From NCBI RefSeq assembly GCF_002086285.1, contig NZ_MVHU01000001.1, positions 1-64,000 on the forward strand: a stretch of DNA of 64,000 nt, given 5' to 3'. Position 1 is the first letter of the stretch. Every line of letters begins with the position of its first letter. The notes below the pieces were generated by a model. That model was not told the origin of the DNA. It ran no database searches and saw nothing but the letters and a program-made list of their open reading frames with translations. The DNA is from Mycolicibacter kumamotonensis. Lineage in GTDB: Bacteria > Actinomycetota > Actinomycetes > Mycobacteriales > Mycobacteriaceae. Position numbers and translations under genes: made by a program. Of this stretch, positions 1 through 9,700 are shown piece by piece.

Positions 1-440
1 ATCTCTGTGTCCAGGCCCGCGCAGATGCGCGACACCTCCGACTTGGACACCCCCGTTTCGACGCCCATGGCGGCCACCAGGTCATCGACATTGCGGGTCG
101 ACACGCCATGCACGTAGGCCTCCATGATCACCGCGTGCAGCGCCTTGTCGATCCGGCGGCGCCGCTCGAGCAGCGACGGGAAGAACGACCCGGCCCGCAG
201 CTTGGGGATCTGCACCTCGATGTCACCAGAAGTCGTCGACACCGTCTTGGGACGGTGCCCGTTGCGGTGCACCGTACGCCCATCGCTGCGCTGGTAGCGG
301 CCCGCCCCGATCGCGGCGGTGGCTTCGGCCTCGATGAGCGCCTGCAGTCCGGCACGGATCAGCTCGGCGAACACCGCGCCGGTATCAGCGGACTTGAGTG
401 CGTCGAGCTGGGCGAGCAAGGCAGAATGGTCCTGGGTCAT
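1..440 (-). CDS. IS256-family transposase, N-terminal part
   Basis: The frame is open from an ATG at 440 down to the window edge, about 146 residues, so the C-terminal half with most of the DDE catalytic core lies outside the window. The translation begins MTQDHSALLAQLDALKS. It contains the family's conserved early segment: GAGRYQRSDGRTVHRNGHRPK, then IEVQIPKLRAGSFFPSLLERR, then AVIMEAYVHGVSTRNVDDLVAAMG and SKSEVSRICAGLD. IS256 transposases (mutator type) carry out copy-out-paste-in transposition of their own element. No terminal inverted repeat or target duplication can be assigned because the other end is missing. The element lies next to a damaged Tn7-like module, which fits an insertion hotspot in accessory DNA. 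Confidence 0.9.
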   Translation of the reverse strand, partial: MTQDHSALLAQLDALKSADTGAVFAELIRAGLQALIEAEATAAIGAGRYQRSDGRTVHRNGHRPKTVSTTSGDIEVQIPKLRAGSFFPSLLERRRRIDKALHAVIMEAYVHGVSTRNVDDLVAAMGVETGVSKSEVSRICAGLDTE

Positions 441-495
441 CGCGTCGTGTCTTTCTATGAGTCACTTTGGTCGGTAACTCATTGATCACTACGCG

Positions 496-1494
496 ATGGC
501 CCACCCCACAGCCGGTACCGACACACCCCCGGCCACCTACACCCCGGCCGGCGTCACCTCCCGAAACCCCACCACGCCAGGGGACTTACCCTGGGGTCTG
601 CGGCCCAATCCGATCCATCGCGAGAGCCGCCTCGCATTCGACGATGTGGCAGTCACACTCGAGGATGAAACGAATCTGGTTAGCTCGACGGCGCTCTATC
701 CGACCATGAACGCGTGCGAAAATCTCGCGGCGGCGGCCGAGGTCATTGCGCTGGCACTCACACAGGGGCAAATCCGAACGTCGGCAACGGCGGCGCTGTG
801 CCGTATTGCGATGGAATCGTCGGCCAAGACCATCTGGCTGATTTCCGAGACGGACACGGAAGAACGGATTCGCCGCTGCTACGGATTCCTCAAGGCTGAG
901 CGTGGCCGGCAAGAAGAGTTCGAGAGGCTTGAGGCTGAGGCTCTGGCAGCACGAACAGACCCACTGGCGGAAGTCGATCTGACCAACTTTGAGAAGCGGC
1001 GCGAACGGGTGGCTGCTCGGCAGGCCAAGATCGCGGCGTTATCCGCCGAGCATATAACTGGGCCAAGTGGCGGACCGCTCAAATTGGTTGAAGGCGCGGA
1101 GATTTGGATGGACGAGCAACTGCCACGCAAGGCTGACGCCGAGTTGGACGCCGTGATGCACCCACGTAGCGCCAAGAGCTTCTACTCACTGGGCTCGGGG
1201 TTCGTTCACGGATTCAAGTGGCTGATGGGATACGTGCTCAACGACGAAGAACTCGACGACACGCCACTGCTGGCGATCACTCTCGACTCCTTTGGAAACG
1301 CAATTCGCATGACTGAGGCTGCAGTGTCGCTGTACGAGGCACAGTCGGTTGGCCCCCGTCCAGACCCCAAGCGAGCTCGCAACTATCCCGACGGTGTGGC
1401 AGACGCCGTAGAGGTACTGGCTCCGCAATATCGGTTCGCGGAGAAGAGAACGCCGACTGAGCTCGGTGAGGGCCACCGCGGCAGCGGAGCGTGA
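496..1494 (+). CDS. Hypothetical protein, 332 aa, unrecognised
   Basis: I do not recognise this family. The product is soluble-looking with no signal peptide or membrane segment. The central part (residues about 75-175) is helical and charged, with AMESSAKTIWLISETDTEERI followed by a Glu/Arg-rich stretch that could form a coiled coil. The C-terminal part has SLGSGFVHGFKWLMGYVLND. The first 30 residues are Thr/Pro-rich and begin only about 55 bp from the IS256 transposase start. The native N-terminus may therefore have been replaced or extended by the insertion, and the start is uncertain. Similar orphan proteins are common in actinobacterial accessory islands. It lies upstream of the Tn7-like genes in the same orientation, separated by about 100 bp. 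Confidence 0.6.
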   Translation: MAHPTAGTDTPPATYTPAGVTSRNPTTPGDLPWGLRPNPIHRESRLAFDDVAVTLEDETNLVSSTALYPTMNACENLAAAAEVIALALTQGQIRTSATAALCRIAMESSAKTIWLISETDTEERIRRCYGFLKAERGRQEEFERLEAEALAARTDPLAEVDLTNFEKRRERVAARQAKIAALSAEHITGPSGGPLKLVEGAEIWMDEQLPRKADAELDAVMHPRSAKSFYSLGSGFVHGFKWLMGYVLNDEELDDTPLLAITLDSFGNAIRMTEAAVSLYEAQSVGPRPDPKRARNYPDGVADAVEVLAPQYRFAEKRTPTELGEGHRGSGA

Positions 1495-1516
1495 CAGTGC
1501 ATGGGCATCGCCGGTC

Positions 1517-1538
1517 ATATGGATGCGGCTCTCCATAT
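1517..1538. promoter_or_regulatory. Inverted repeat upstream of tnsA-like gene
   Basis: Perfect 7-bp arms ATATGGA (1517-1523) and TCCATAT (1532-1538) are separated by 8 nt, in the short gap between the orphan gene and the TnsA-like gene. It could be an operator for the transposition genes or a small terminator hairpin for the upstream gene. No T-tract follows, so an operator is slightly favoured. This is inference only. Confidence 0.3.
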
Positions 1539-1597
1539 CGGGCGATTCAGGCGTGTCGGACGAGTAGTTCGCCGATCTCGGCCATACCATCAGAGAC

Positions 1598-2356
1598 GTG
1601 CCCACCCATGGGCGCGCGGCGGCGCAGATTCGAAACAGCGAGCTGATTGATTACCGGCCCGCTGAGGGTGAACCTGTCGCTCAAATTCCGGTCGACGAGC
1701 TGTGGTCGGTGCCGTTCGAGAGATGTGCGCCGGTCCGCAAAGCCTCGACGTACAAGGGTCAGAAAAACTTCACCGGCGAGTGGTGGTGCTCGACCACAGA
1801 GTCGCACATCCCATTCGAATCGTGGGTTGAACGGGACTTTCTGATCGCGGCCGACTTCGATCCAGACATCATTGGAATATCCGTACAGCCCTTCGCTTTT
1901 CGCTTCACTTCGGTCGCAGGGAAACAGCGGCAGCACACACCTGATGTGTTCCTCCGAACCAGATCCGGCGACGGCGTCGTCGTGGATGTTCGACCAGACC
2001 GACTCGTGGACGGTGACGCACGCGAGGCATTCGAATCGACCAGTGCGCTGTGCGGGCGTACTGGGTCTGGGTGGACCTACCGCCGTGTTGGAGATCAGCC
2101 TCCGATCCGAGCCGCGAACTTGCGTTGGCTCGCCGGTTACCGGAACCCACGAAATCGACGGCAGGACGTCGTCACCAGCCTGACCTCGCTACTGGCCCAC
2201 AACCCGAAGACAATCGGCGCAGCCGCCCTCGCGGCGGGCGAACCGCTATTGGTATTACCCACTCTCTATCACCTGCTCTGGACACACGAGATCGACGTCG
2301 ATATCGACTCGGCACCGATCGGTGAACATACGCTGATCCGGTTGGCCACACGATGA
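1598..2356 (+). CDS. TnsA-like endonuclease of a Tn7-like transposon
   Basis: In Tn7-type elements TnsA cuts the 5' strands at the transposon ends, giving cut-and-paste movement together with TnsB. Evidence here is the nuclease-fold pattern: ESWVERDFLIAADFDPDI (Glu74/Glu78), HTPDVFLR (Asp116) and GVVVDVRPDR (residues 127-135). In Tn7 TnsA the last motif is Q-x-K. Here it reads Asp130-Val-Arg132, so the catalytic Lys position is Arg, a variant I believe is usual in actinobacterial TnsA-like proteins. The length (252 aa) is close to the family's 270. The start is a GTG, since no in-frame ATG precedes the conserved region. The last codons overlap the tnsB start by 4 nt (ATGA), which indicates translational coupling. 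The gene order tnsA-tnsB-tnsC-tniQ supports the call more than the sequence alone does. Confidence 0.8.
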   Translation: MPTHGRAAAQIRNSELIDYRPAEGEPVAQIPVDELWSVPFERCAPVRKASTYKGQKNFTGEWWCSTTESHIPFESWVERDFLIAADFDPDIIGISVQPFAFRFTSVAGKQRQHTPDVFLRTRSGDGVVVDVRPDRLVDGDAREAFESTSALCGRTGSGWTYRRVGDQPPIRAANLRWLAGYRNPRNRRQDVVTSLTSLLAHNPKTIGAAALAAGEPLLVLPTLYHLLWTHEIDVDIDSAPIGEHTLIRLATR

Positions 2357-4053
2357 CTGCTGAGCCGGCCAGAATCGCCATCGGCGACTTTTGTCGCTAC
2401 GACGGCAAGTTCTGCGAGCTGGTGGCGATCGACGGAATGATAGCGAAGCTACGTCGCGAGGACGGTCAGCTCGCAGCAGTCAAGATTGCGGACTTGTTCG
2501 CGGACAGTTCATTCGACATCCTATCCCCCAGCGTTCGTCGCCGCCCAATCCCACCCGACTACTTCTCCGCGCTGCCGAGGCGGGTCCAGGAGCGCGTCCT
2601 CTGGCTCGAGCACCACATCTCCGAAGTGGTCGACGGGATACCAGTCGGCTCACCGCCGCAGACCACTCCGCGCAACGGATACGACATTCGATCGACATCA
2701 CTCGGACAGCGAGAACGCAACAAATGCTCCGAACTTGATGCCGCTGGAATGCCATTGGGCCTGAAGTACTTTCAAGAACTCCGTCGGCGTTACGAACGAT
2801 CCGGCGTTGCCGGGCTGGTTGACGGCCGTCTTCACCGTAGGCGCTCGCCAACCCGTCGGGTCGATAGTCGCTACGTGGGCGTGCTGTTGGAGGTGCTGAA
2901 CGAGAACGAATTGCAGTCGACGCGCACAGAGATCGCCATGAAGTGGCACGTGGACCGGCGAGTGGTCGACAAGTTCGGCGACGGAGTGAAACTACCTTCT
3001 CACACCACATTTCATCGGCTGATGAAACAGCTCCCCCAAGCGCGTCACGCCACTGGATCCGCTCGAACCCGGCAGACGAAGAACCATCAGCCGGAGGGCG
3101 TGTTCGGTAAGGTCGTCGCGAGCCGTCCCGGGGAGTGGATGCAAATCGACACCACGCCGTTCGATGTCGGCATCCGGCTCGATGAGTCGGTGAGGGGTCG
3201 GGTGGAGCTGACGGGCCTCGTCGACGCTGCGACGCGCACAATCGTCGCGGCGGTTCTCCGACCTACGACGAAGGCCGTAGACGCATCCCTTCTTGTCGCG
3301 AAATCGATGACGCCGGAACCGATGCGGCCAGGATGGATCGATGCCGTCCGAATGTCGAACTCGGTCCTGCCCTACCACGCGATGCGGTCTGTCGATGACA
3401 GACTCGAGCACGCTGCTGCCCGCCCCGTCATCGTTCCCGAGAACATCGTGTACGACAACGGCGCCGTCTATCTGTCGAGCACTTTCCGCTCCGCATGCCG
3501 ATCGCTCGGGATCAGCATGCAGCCTGCGCACAAGGACGAGCCCACCGATAAGCCGATCGTCGAACGCACCCTGGGATCGGTCAAAACCCTCTTCGCACAA
3601 TACGTCACGGGCTACCTCGGATCATCGGTCGAGAACCGAGGCAAGAACGCCGAGCAGAATGCAGTTTTCTCACTGCAAGAGCTTCAGGATCTGCTGGACG
3701 AATGGATCGTCGTCGCCTGGCAGAACAGACCCCACGATGGACTTCGGGACCCCTTGAACCCGCAACGAAAGCTGACCCCGAACGAGAAGTACGCGTCCAT
3801 GCTCGCCGTCAGCGGATACATCCCCGCGCCGTTGACCTCCGACCAATACATCGCGCTCCTACCCAGCCTGTACCGGACGGTGACAGCCGCAGGCATCACC
3901 ATCGACTACCGGACCTACGACAGCGACGACTTGGACGCTGCGCGGGGTGAGATCTCCGGGTACCCGGCAAGGGCACGCAGTGGCAGGTCCACTACGACCC
4001 CTACGACGTCAGTCGCATCTGGGTTCGCAACCACCACGGCGAGGGCTACCTGA
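2353..4053 (+). CDS. tnsB: TnsB/TniA-type DDE transposase, C-terminus frameshifted
   Basis: This is the transposase that binds the element ends and joins the 3' ends to target DNA. It has an N-terminal region with helix-turn-helix-like segments (about residues 110-230), then an integrase-core (rve) domain with the triad Asp266 (WMQIDTTPFD), Asp368 (VYDNGAVYLSS) and Glu404 (PIVERTLGSV). The D-to-E spacing is 35 residues, as expected for the superfamily. A Mu-type C-terminal beta domain should follow, but the reading frame goes wrong after ARGEISGYP near 3962. From there it gives a low-complexity Thr/Arg tail that stops at 4053. The proper continuation is found one base back in another frame (see the next entry). 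The catalytic core is intact, but a protein ending here would lack the region that in homologues contacts TnsC/TniB. Confidence 0.85.
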   Translation: MTAEPARIAIGDFCRYDGKFCELVAIDGMIAKLRREDGQLAAVKIADLFADSSFDILSPSVRRRPIPPDYFSALPRRVQERVLWLEHHISEVVDGIPVGSPPQTTPRNGYDIRSTSLGQRERNKCSELDAAGMPLGLKYFQELRRRYERSGVAGLVDGRLHRRRSPTRRVDSRYVGVLLEVLNENELQSTRTEIAMKWHVDRRVVDKFGDGVKLPSHTTFHRLMKQLPQARHATGSARTRQTKNHQPEGVFGKVVASRPGEWMQIDTTPFDVGIRLDESVRGRVELTGLVDAATRTIVAAVLRPTTKAVDASLLVAKSMTPEPMRPGWIDAVRMSNSVLPYHAMRSVDDRLEHAAARPVIVPENIVYDNGAVYLSSTFRSACRSLGISMQPAHKDEPTDKPIVERTLGSVKTLFAQYVTGYLGSSVENRGKNAEQNAVFSLQELQDLLDEWIVVAWQNRPHDGLRDPLNPQRKLTPNEKYASMLAVSGYIPAPLTSDQYIALLPSLYRTVTAAGITIDYRTYDSDDLDAARGEISGYPARARSGRSTTTPTTSVASGFATTTARAT

Positions 4054-4415
4054 TGGCCTGCTGGACGCAGCTCCACACCGCACCGCAGCCGTTTGGGTCG
4101 TCACTGTGGGAGCATGCACGTCAACTCGAGACAAGTCGAGGAGAGCGACGAACCTCGCAAGAGGCGATCACGGCCGCAGTCGAGGACCTCTTGGGACGTG
4201 CGTCCGTGGCACCTGAGCCGCCGACTCGGCGTCGCCGCACCGCAAAGGACCGCCGAGCCATCGCCCGGACGCGGGCGGCGGCGGAACTACCACCCACAGT
4301 GCCGCCAGCAGCGAACCAGCCTACGGCTCCGCTGTCCCCGGAGGAAGACGACGATATCGCCGACGTGATCCCATTACCCGTATTCGACGCCGAGAAGGAT
4401 TCCGACACATGGTGA
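3963..4415 (+). pseudogene. tnsB: C-terminal part of tnsB, displaced by a one-base frame break
   Basis: Read from 3963 the frame gives PGKGTQWQVHYDPYDVSRIW, then VRNHHGEGYLMACWTQLH and a helical, charged tail ending EKDSDTW just 7 nt before tnsC. This is the typical end of a TniA/TnsB Mu C-terminal domain. It restores a total length of about 687 residues, normal for the family. Upstream the same frame is closed by a TGA at 3948-3950, so the switch must fall between 3950 and about 3970. The simplest explanation is loss of one C from a run after TAC at 3961-3963. It may be a real inactivating mutation, a base-calling error in a homopolymer, or (least likely, as no classical slippery heptamer is present) programmed frameshifting. 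An independent translation from the ATG at 4053 is possible but would not make a functional transposase. Confidence 0.75.
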
Positions 4416-4422
4416 TTCGAAG

Positions 4423-5454
4423 ATGACCGTCGATGAGCAGACGGCCGAGCCCGACCTCGACCCCCGTCAGCTGCCGTCAGTAACGCTTGATGGTTGGCGC
4501 AGATTCGTCGACGCCCGACCCGCAATATTTGACCTACCCGATCACGATTACTACAGCACGCTCACCGGTGCGGAGAAGCTCGCCTTCGATGACCGACGCA
4601 TGGCCTACCACTCGGAGTTGGTCATCATCGAGACTTCAACGGTCCGCCACATCACCCGCCAGGGCCGGCTGCTGACTCTGCTCAATCAACGTGAATGCGG
4701 CGCCCGCCGATCCATGATCGTGTCAGGGCCGTGGGCGAGCGGGAAGACCACTACCATCAAGTTGCTCGGAAAGATCCACGAGCAAAACGTACGCCGCCGG
4801 TATCCCGGCCAGGACCGGATACCTGTCGTCTACATCACGACACCGCCGAAAGGCTCGCCCCGCAAGCTGGCTTCAGAGTTCGCCAACTTCCTCGGACTTC
4901 CTACGCGGCAACGTCACAACACCACAGACATCGCCGATGCCGTGTGCCACGTGCTCACCGAGGCCCGGACCGAACTCGTCATTGTCGACGAGATCCACAA
5001 CCTCAACCTTGCCAGTGCCGCCGGCGAGGACATGTCCGATCATCTGAAGTACTTCAGCGAGCACATGCCCGCCACATTCGTCTACGCGGGCATCAATGTG
5101 GAGCGCTCCGGGCTGTTCACCGGAGTCCGCGGCCGGCAGATCTCAGGACGGTCCGTTCTGATCAAGACGGGCAACTTTCCATTCAACGACGAATGGAAAT
5201 CGCTTGTCGCATCAATGGAGTCAGCATTGCGCCTGTACAAGCACCGAGACGGCACACTGACACGCAACTCGAAATACCTACACCAACGAACGGGTGGGTC
5301 GATCAGCAGTCTGAGTCATCTCATCCGAGTCGCGGCGATCACGGCCATCCTCAGCGGAGACGACGCGATCACGCGTGAGGCACTCGACGCAGCCATCATC
5401 GACCACGCAGCGGAGGCCGCAACCAGCCACCCAATCGCCCCCAAGGCCGGGTAG
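4423..5454 (+). CDS. tnsC: TnsC/TniB-type AAA+ ATPase
   Basis: This is the target-selection regulator of Tn7/Tn5053-like elements: an ATP-dependent filament-forming protein linking TniQ/TnsD at the target to the TnsAB transposase. Walker A is GPWASGKTT (residues 102-110) and Walker B is LVIVDEIHNL (185-194). A sensor-like segment FVYAGINVERSGLF follows, as in the TniB family. At 343 aa it is of normal length. It starts 7 nt after the end of the displaced tnsB tail and is followed 9 nt later by tniQ, so the four genes form one transcript. No frame damage is seen. TnsC and TniB are not clearly separable from sequence alone. Confidence 0.88.
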   Translation: MTVDEQTAEPDLDPRQLPSVTLDGWRRFVDARPAIFDLPDHDYYSTLTGAEKLAFDDRRMAYHSELVIIETSTVRHITRQGRLLTLLNQRECGARRSMIVSGPWASGKTTTIKLLGKIHEQNVRRRYPGQDRIPVVYITTPPKGSPRKLASEFANFLGLPTRQRHNTTDIADAVCHVLTEARTELVIVDEIHNLNLASAAGEDMSDHLKYFSEHMPATFVYAGINVERSGLFTGVRGRQISGRSVLIKTGNFPFNDEWKSLVASMESALRLYKHRDGTLTRNSKYLHQRTGGSISSLSHLIRVAAITAILSGDDAITREALDAAIIDHAAEAATSHPIAPKAG

Positions 5455-5463
5455 GTCACGATC

Positions 5464-6372
5464 ATGACAACGCTCACGTCCAGCATCGGCAACCCAACAC
5501 TTCCCCGTCCGGTGAGGCCCCTGCCGAACGAAGTGCTTGCCGAATACCTCGCCCGTCTGGCGACAGCGAACGGCATCAGCCGTGCTCGCCTGGAAGCACT
5601 GCTGACCCGCCGGGGGCCAACGATGCGAGCCGCTCTGGCCACTTGCGTGTCGATGAGCGATCGTGCCCTCGCCTTCGCGCTGCCCGAACTGCGAATTGCG
5701 GGCGATAACGACGCCTATCCTGAGTTGTTGCAGCGCGAAGTGGAATCGGTCGGGCCCGGATGTCCGCTGTGCGCGTCCAGGCACGGGCAACGAATTTCCT
5801 TCCCGCAGGTGTGGTCCACCCACGACAGCGTGGTGTGCGTCCACCACAGCATGTGGCTCAACGGCACGGCCTTTCGTGCCGACCCAACCCGCCCGATCGT
5901 CAAAATCGTTGGCGCCTCACGTGCCGATATTCTGCTTGCTCACCGGCGGCATCAACGTCTCATCCGCCAATATGGCCGGCCCGCGATTCTGCAATCTGTC
6001 ACCGACGCCTACGACATCGTGGAGCAGTGGAACTACTGGCGACCGCTGGAAGCGGTCGGATTCCGACTCGTCGAACTTCAACCCGATGAAGCTCAACGAG
6101 GCGCGGGCAGTGCGAGCCGCAACGCGGCCATGTATCCCGAGATCATTCGGCTGGCCACCGTGCTCAGCGACTCGGCGTGGCGCAGGCGGCTGCTCGCGAA
6201 AGACAGAGCAAGACGCGGCAAGGCCATGCTCGACCTTTTTGAACTCGTCCTGGATGGCGACGCACCCTACCGTGCCGCGGATCCGATCTACGAATGGAGG
6301 CTGCGTCAACTGGCGGCAGCGGATGTCAAGAAGCTCGGGCGCAAGGGCAATCAAGAGAACACGAGGGGATAA
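5464..6372 (+). CDS. tniQ: TniQ family target-site selector
   Basis: TniQ/TnsD proteins recognise the insertion target and recruit TnsC. The N-terminus has the family start LPRPVRPLPNEVLAEYLARL. A zinc finger follows, with Cys100 and Cys103 (CPLC) and Cys125 and His128 (CVHH). The segment between these includes RISFPQVWSTHD, equivalent to the usual CP.CL...H...W pattern. At 302 aa it is a short TniQ rather than a long TnsD with an extended DNA-binding C-terminus, so the attachment site cannot be guessed from it. No Cas genes or TnsE-like gene are adjacent, so this is not a CRISPR-associated transposon. The stop codon shares its last base with the start of the next small gene (TAATG). Confidence 0.85.
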   Translation: MTTLTSSIGNPTLPRPVRPLPNEVLAEYLARLATANGISRARLEALLTRRGPTMRAALATCVSMSDRALAFALPELRIAGDNDAYPELLQREVESVGPGCPLCASRHGQRISFPQVWSTHDSVVCVHHSMWLNGTAFRADPTRPIVKIVGASRADILLAHRRHQRLIRQYGRPAILQSVTDAYDIVEQWNYWRPLEAVGFRLVELQPDEAQRGAGSASRNAAMYPEIIRLATVLSDSAWRRRLLAKDRARRGKAMLDLFELVLDGDAPYRAADPIYEWRLRQLAAADVKKLGRKGNQENTRG

Positions 6373-6689
6373 TGATGACGACAGTCGATCAAGTTGGACC
6401 TGCGCTGCCCCACGGCGCAGCAGGATGCACCGACTGGCAGCCGGATGGCGACGAGGTATACAGGATCGTCTATACCAACGAGGAAAGCGTCGAGGGTTAC
6501 GACGTCGGCGTACACCTGTCCGCCATTCAACACCCCAACGGAGAACTCAGCTCTCATGACTTCGTCGAGATCTACCTTGACATCGCTGGCAATGGTCCGC
6601 TGTCCGCGGAACAATCACGAGCGCTGGCACGGATTCTGCTCGACGCCGCTACCCGCGCCGAGCACTGGGAGGTGCTGCAGGCGCGCTGA
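6372..6689 (+). CDS. Small hypothetical protein coupled to tniQ (DUF6907-like?)
   Basis: This is a 105-aa protein starting MMTTVDQVGPALPHGAAGC. The ATG overlaps the tniQ stop by one base and is preceded by GAGGGG at a good distance, so I chose it over an upstream in-frame start inside tniQ. The body has alternating polar beta-strand pattern (DVGVHLSAIQ, DFVEIYLDI) and ends with a helix PLSAEQSRALARILLDAAT. That architecture resembles small actinobacterial/actinophage DUF6907-type proteins of unknown function. I base this on pattern memory and hold it loosely. Its coupling to tniQ suggests an accessory role in the mobile element or chance capture. It converges on the SNF2 helicase gene, leaving only 13 bp between them. 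Confidence 0.6.
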   Translation: MMTTVDQVGPALPHGAAGCTDWQPDGDEVYRIVYTNEESVEGYDVGVHLSAIQHPNGELSSHDFVEIYLDIAGNGPLSAEQSRALARILLDAATRAEHWEVLQAR

Positions 6690-6702
6690 GATTTCAAGGT
6701 AG

Positions 6703-9700
6703 TCAAGCACACTCGCCGGCATGGATCGTAAAGCACGAGGGGCACACGGCGTCTCCTGAGCGTGTGCCAGCGGACTTCTGATCTATGCGCTGGGCCGCAA
6801 GCACCGCTTTCTGAAGCTCGTTCATGACTTGCCTGTTGCGGAGCAGTCTGCCCACCCGTTCCACAAGTTCGCCAGCCGATAGCGATTGGCCGGCGGACAC
6901 GGTGAGGCAGTACTGCTGCACCTCCCTCGGAGGCACAATATCGATGGTCCGCGGGCCGAGTTCACGCGCGACGGTTGATGACTGGTTCCGCAGTCTGAAA
7001 GTCCGTGGTTTGTTGCCGGACTGATTCATTGGGTTTTCCGAGACGATGCGCTGCTGCCGCTCGGCAGCTGAAATAGCCCGATTGAGCAGCCGCGAGAACT
7101 CATCGTGAGACTCTCGGCCCGTCGCGCACTTTCGGTAGACCTGGTGCAGACGCCACCCAGTCAGAGGGCCTTCTGCACCCACGATGCGGACGATGTTGTC
7201 GATGATGCGGTCGGCTGGTGTCTGCGAGATCGGTGATAAGGGCTCAGAGAAAACGGGATACGCCTGCAGCGCGGGAGGTGCAGAGCTGGAGGGCTGCGGC
7301 CGCGCATCGCTGGTTGGAACCGGTGATTGATGGCGTTCTGGAACCACGGGACACGGTCGGTCCTGGAGGCTCTCCGAACGAGTCGAGTTCTGCACTGGCG
7401 GTACAGGTCTCACAGCGTGGTGACGAGTCGCTGGTGCAGTCGGTCTGACAGATTCCGTCGTGGTCGTTGCCGGTCGAGATACGGTCGGCTTCTCAGTCGC
7501 GGGCGACGTCTTCGGTGGCTCACTTGGCGCTGTCGAGGGCGCGGTCTTCACCGATTGACCGAAAAGCCGCTCGCGTTCGGCAGCGATGATGTCGCGTGCG
7601 AGTTCGGCCTCTGTGACGTCGTAGGCTTCCGGAGCGCTTGCAGCGGTTTCGCTTTCGCGGGCAAAGCTCTCGAAGAGTTCCTTCTTGGTGGCCAGGATCT
7701 CACGGAGTCTCTGATCGACTCCTTCGTCGGACAGAAGTCGGTGGACTTGAACGGATTCGAGCTGGCCCATGCGGTGCGCCCGTGCGATGGCTTGCCACTC
7801 GGTGGTCGGTTTGAGCTGCGGTTCGCAGATCACAACCACCGAGGCCGCCTGAATGTTGAGACCCACTCCGCCAGCGACGATTTGGGCGACCAGCACGGCG
7901 CCCTTGTTGGCAGCGGAGAAGTCGTCGACCATTACCTGGCGTTGGCTGGCGGCGACCGAGCCGGTCAGTGGTCCAAAGACCCGGCCCGGCATATGCCGTG
8001 CAACGTCGCTCAAAATGTCGAGGAAGTGCGAAAAGACGACGACGCGGCGGCCGTTGGCCTCTGCCTCTTGAACGATCTCGACCAGGCGTTGCATCTTGGT
8101 CGATTTGATTCCCTGCTTCATCGTGGCCTGGCGCATCGCCATGAAGTTGCGTTGCTTCACGGCGGAGCGGTACGCCGTGGCGTCGTCGCCCGACATCGGC
8201 ATCCACTCATCGACCTCAACCAGTTCGGGAAGCTCGGTGAGGACATCTTCTTGGTTGCGGCGTAGGTATGCCGGCGCTACCTGGCGGCGGAACTTCTTCG
8301 GCGCGAATTCGTTCGCATCCAACACGAGGTCCGGGCGGAGGTAACCGACGAGGTTGCGGAACTCGTCAAGTCGATTCTCCAGTGGCGTGCCGGTGAGCAG
8401 AATCGCCCGTTCACACGAGCCGATGAGCTGCGCGGTTCGTTGCGTGCGAAGGGCGTCGGGATTCTTGATGTAGTGCGCTTCGTCGACGACCACGCAACTG
8501 AGCGCCGGGATCGACACCTCATCGTTGAGCCATCGCAGCGTATCAAAGGTCGTGACGCCCACGCCGCCGTTGCGTTGCCAGTTCTTCGCCGCCCATTGCC
8601 GGTCGGGGCCGTGCAGACGGTGTGCGGGCAGTTTCGACTTCGCGCTGACCTCGCGAACCCAGTTGGTCACCACGGCGGCGGGGCACACGACCAGGAAGTT
8701 GTTGTCGCCCTTTGCTCGCAGGTGCGCCAGCGTGGCGATGGCCTCGACGGTCTTGCCCAGGCCCATCTCGTCTCCGATGATGACCTTGCGCTGGACCAGT
8801 GCGAAACGTGCCGCAAAGCTCTGGTAGCCGCGTAGCGATGCAGTGAGGTAGTCGCCCTTCAACTCGAAATTACGTACTGCTTCGATGATTTCGGTAGGCA
8901 GGTCACCGTGAGTTTTCTCGTCGTCCTCGGTGATGAATCCCAGTTCAGCCAGTAGTGCGAAGTAGTCGGCTGGCCGGGTGAGGAAGTCTTCCCAGGGGTC
9001 GCCGGTTGTTGCGGCGTCTTGGGCGTCGGCGATCGCTCGGGCTGCTCGGGCGACTATCTGAACGGCGTCCCGGAAGTCCGCGACGGTCGACAAGGCGGTG
9101 GGGATGACGATGGCGTGGGTGACCGTGTTGTCGATGACTGCTGCGACGGGTGCCAACTCTTCGACGATTGCCATGTCCGGCGACGAAGCGGTGGCCCTAC
9201 GCGCCGCGTCCCACCCGCGCAGGTGGCGAAGGAAGTCGGTGTGCTCCGGCGTGCGGTTCTTGATGTCGATGCGCATCGGCATCTCGTCGTAGGTGTTCTG
9301 CCGCAGCGTCCGAGCGGCTGCGCGAATGCGGGTTGCGGAGGTTTCCCCGATGCCGTCGAAGTGCTCGAGAATGCCTTCGTTAGCCAAGACAGCGAGGACA
9401 GTGGTGATGCCGTTGTCGGTTAGAGCGCCGATGCGGATCTTGTCGCGGGTGGCTTCGCGTAGCCGTTCCACGGACATGTCGGCTAGCATGCGATCGGTCT
9501 CTTTGGCGCGGACGGCGTTTCCCGCGTCGACGGCGGCTTTGCGCAGCTTGGACTCTTCAGTAGCCGCGCGGCGGATGACGGCGGTGGCGTTCGGGAGGAT
9601 CGCGAAGGTCGTCGAGTCGACCAGCTCGGCAGTTTGGCCGTGGTCGGGTAGCTGCTGTTTGAAGCCCACCCAGTCGGCCAGCACGTCGCGGACAGTGAGG

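Larger units (their letters stand above)
1598..6689 (+). mobile_element. Tn7-like transposition module (tnsA-tnsB-tnsC-tniQ)
   Basis: Four genes in the canonical order, each overlapping or within 10 nt of the next, plus the coupled small gene. In Tn7-like elements such a block lies at one end and cargo fills the space to the other end. Here the natural cargo is the defence cluster to the right, with the far boundary expected in the gene-poor stretch before the desaturase gene. I could not identify terminal TGT...ACA repeats or TnsB-binding arrays by eye, so the limits given are those of the genes only. The broken tnsB suggests the element may no longer be autonomous. Confidence 0.7.

Noticed and set aside
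3946..3970. Programmed ribosomal frameshift in tnsB
   Set aside because: No X-XXY-YYZ heptamer or clear downstream stem was found, and this gene family is not known for frameshifting. A plain one-base indel is simpler.
1598..6372. CRISPR-associated transposon
   Set aside because: TniQ is present but no cas12k, cas5-8 or repeat array lies nearby in the window.
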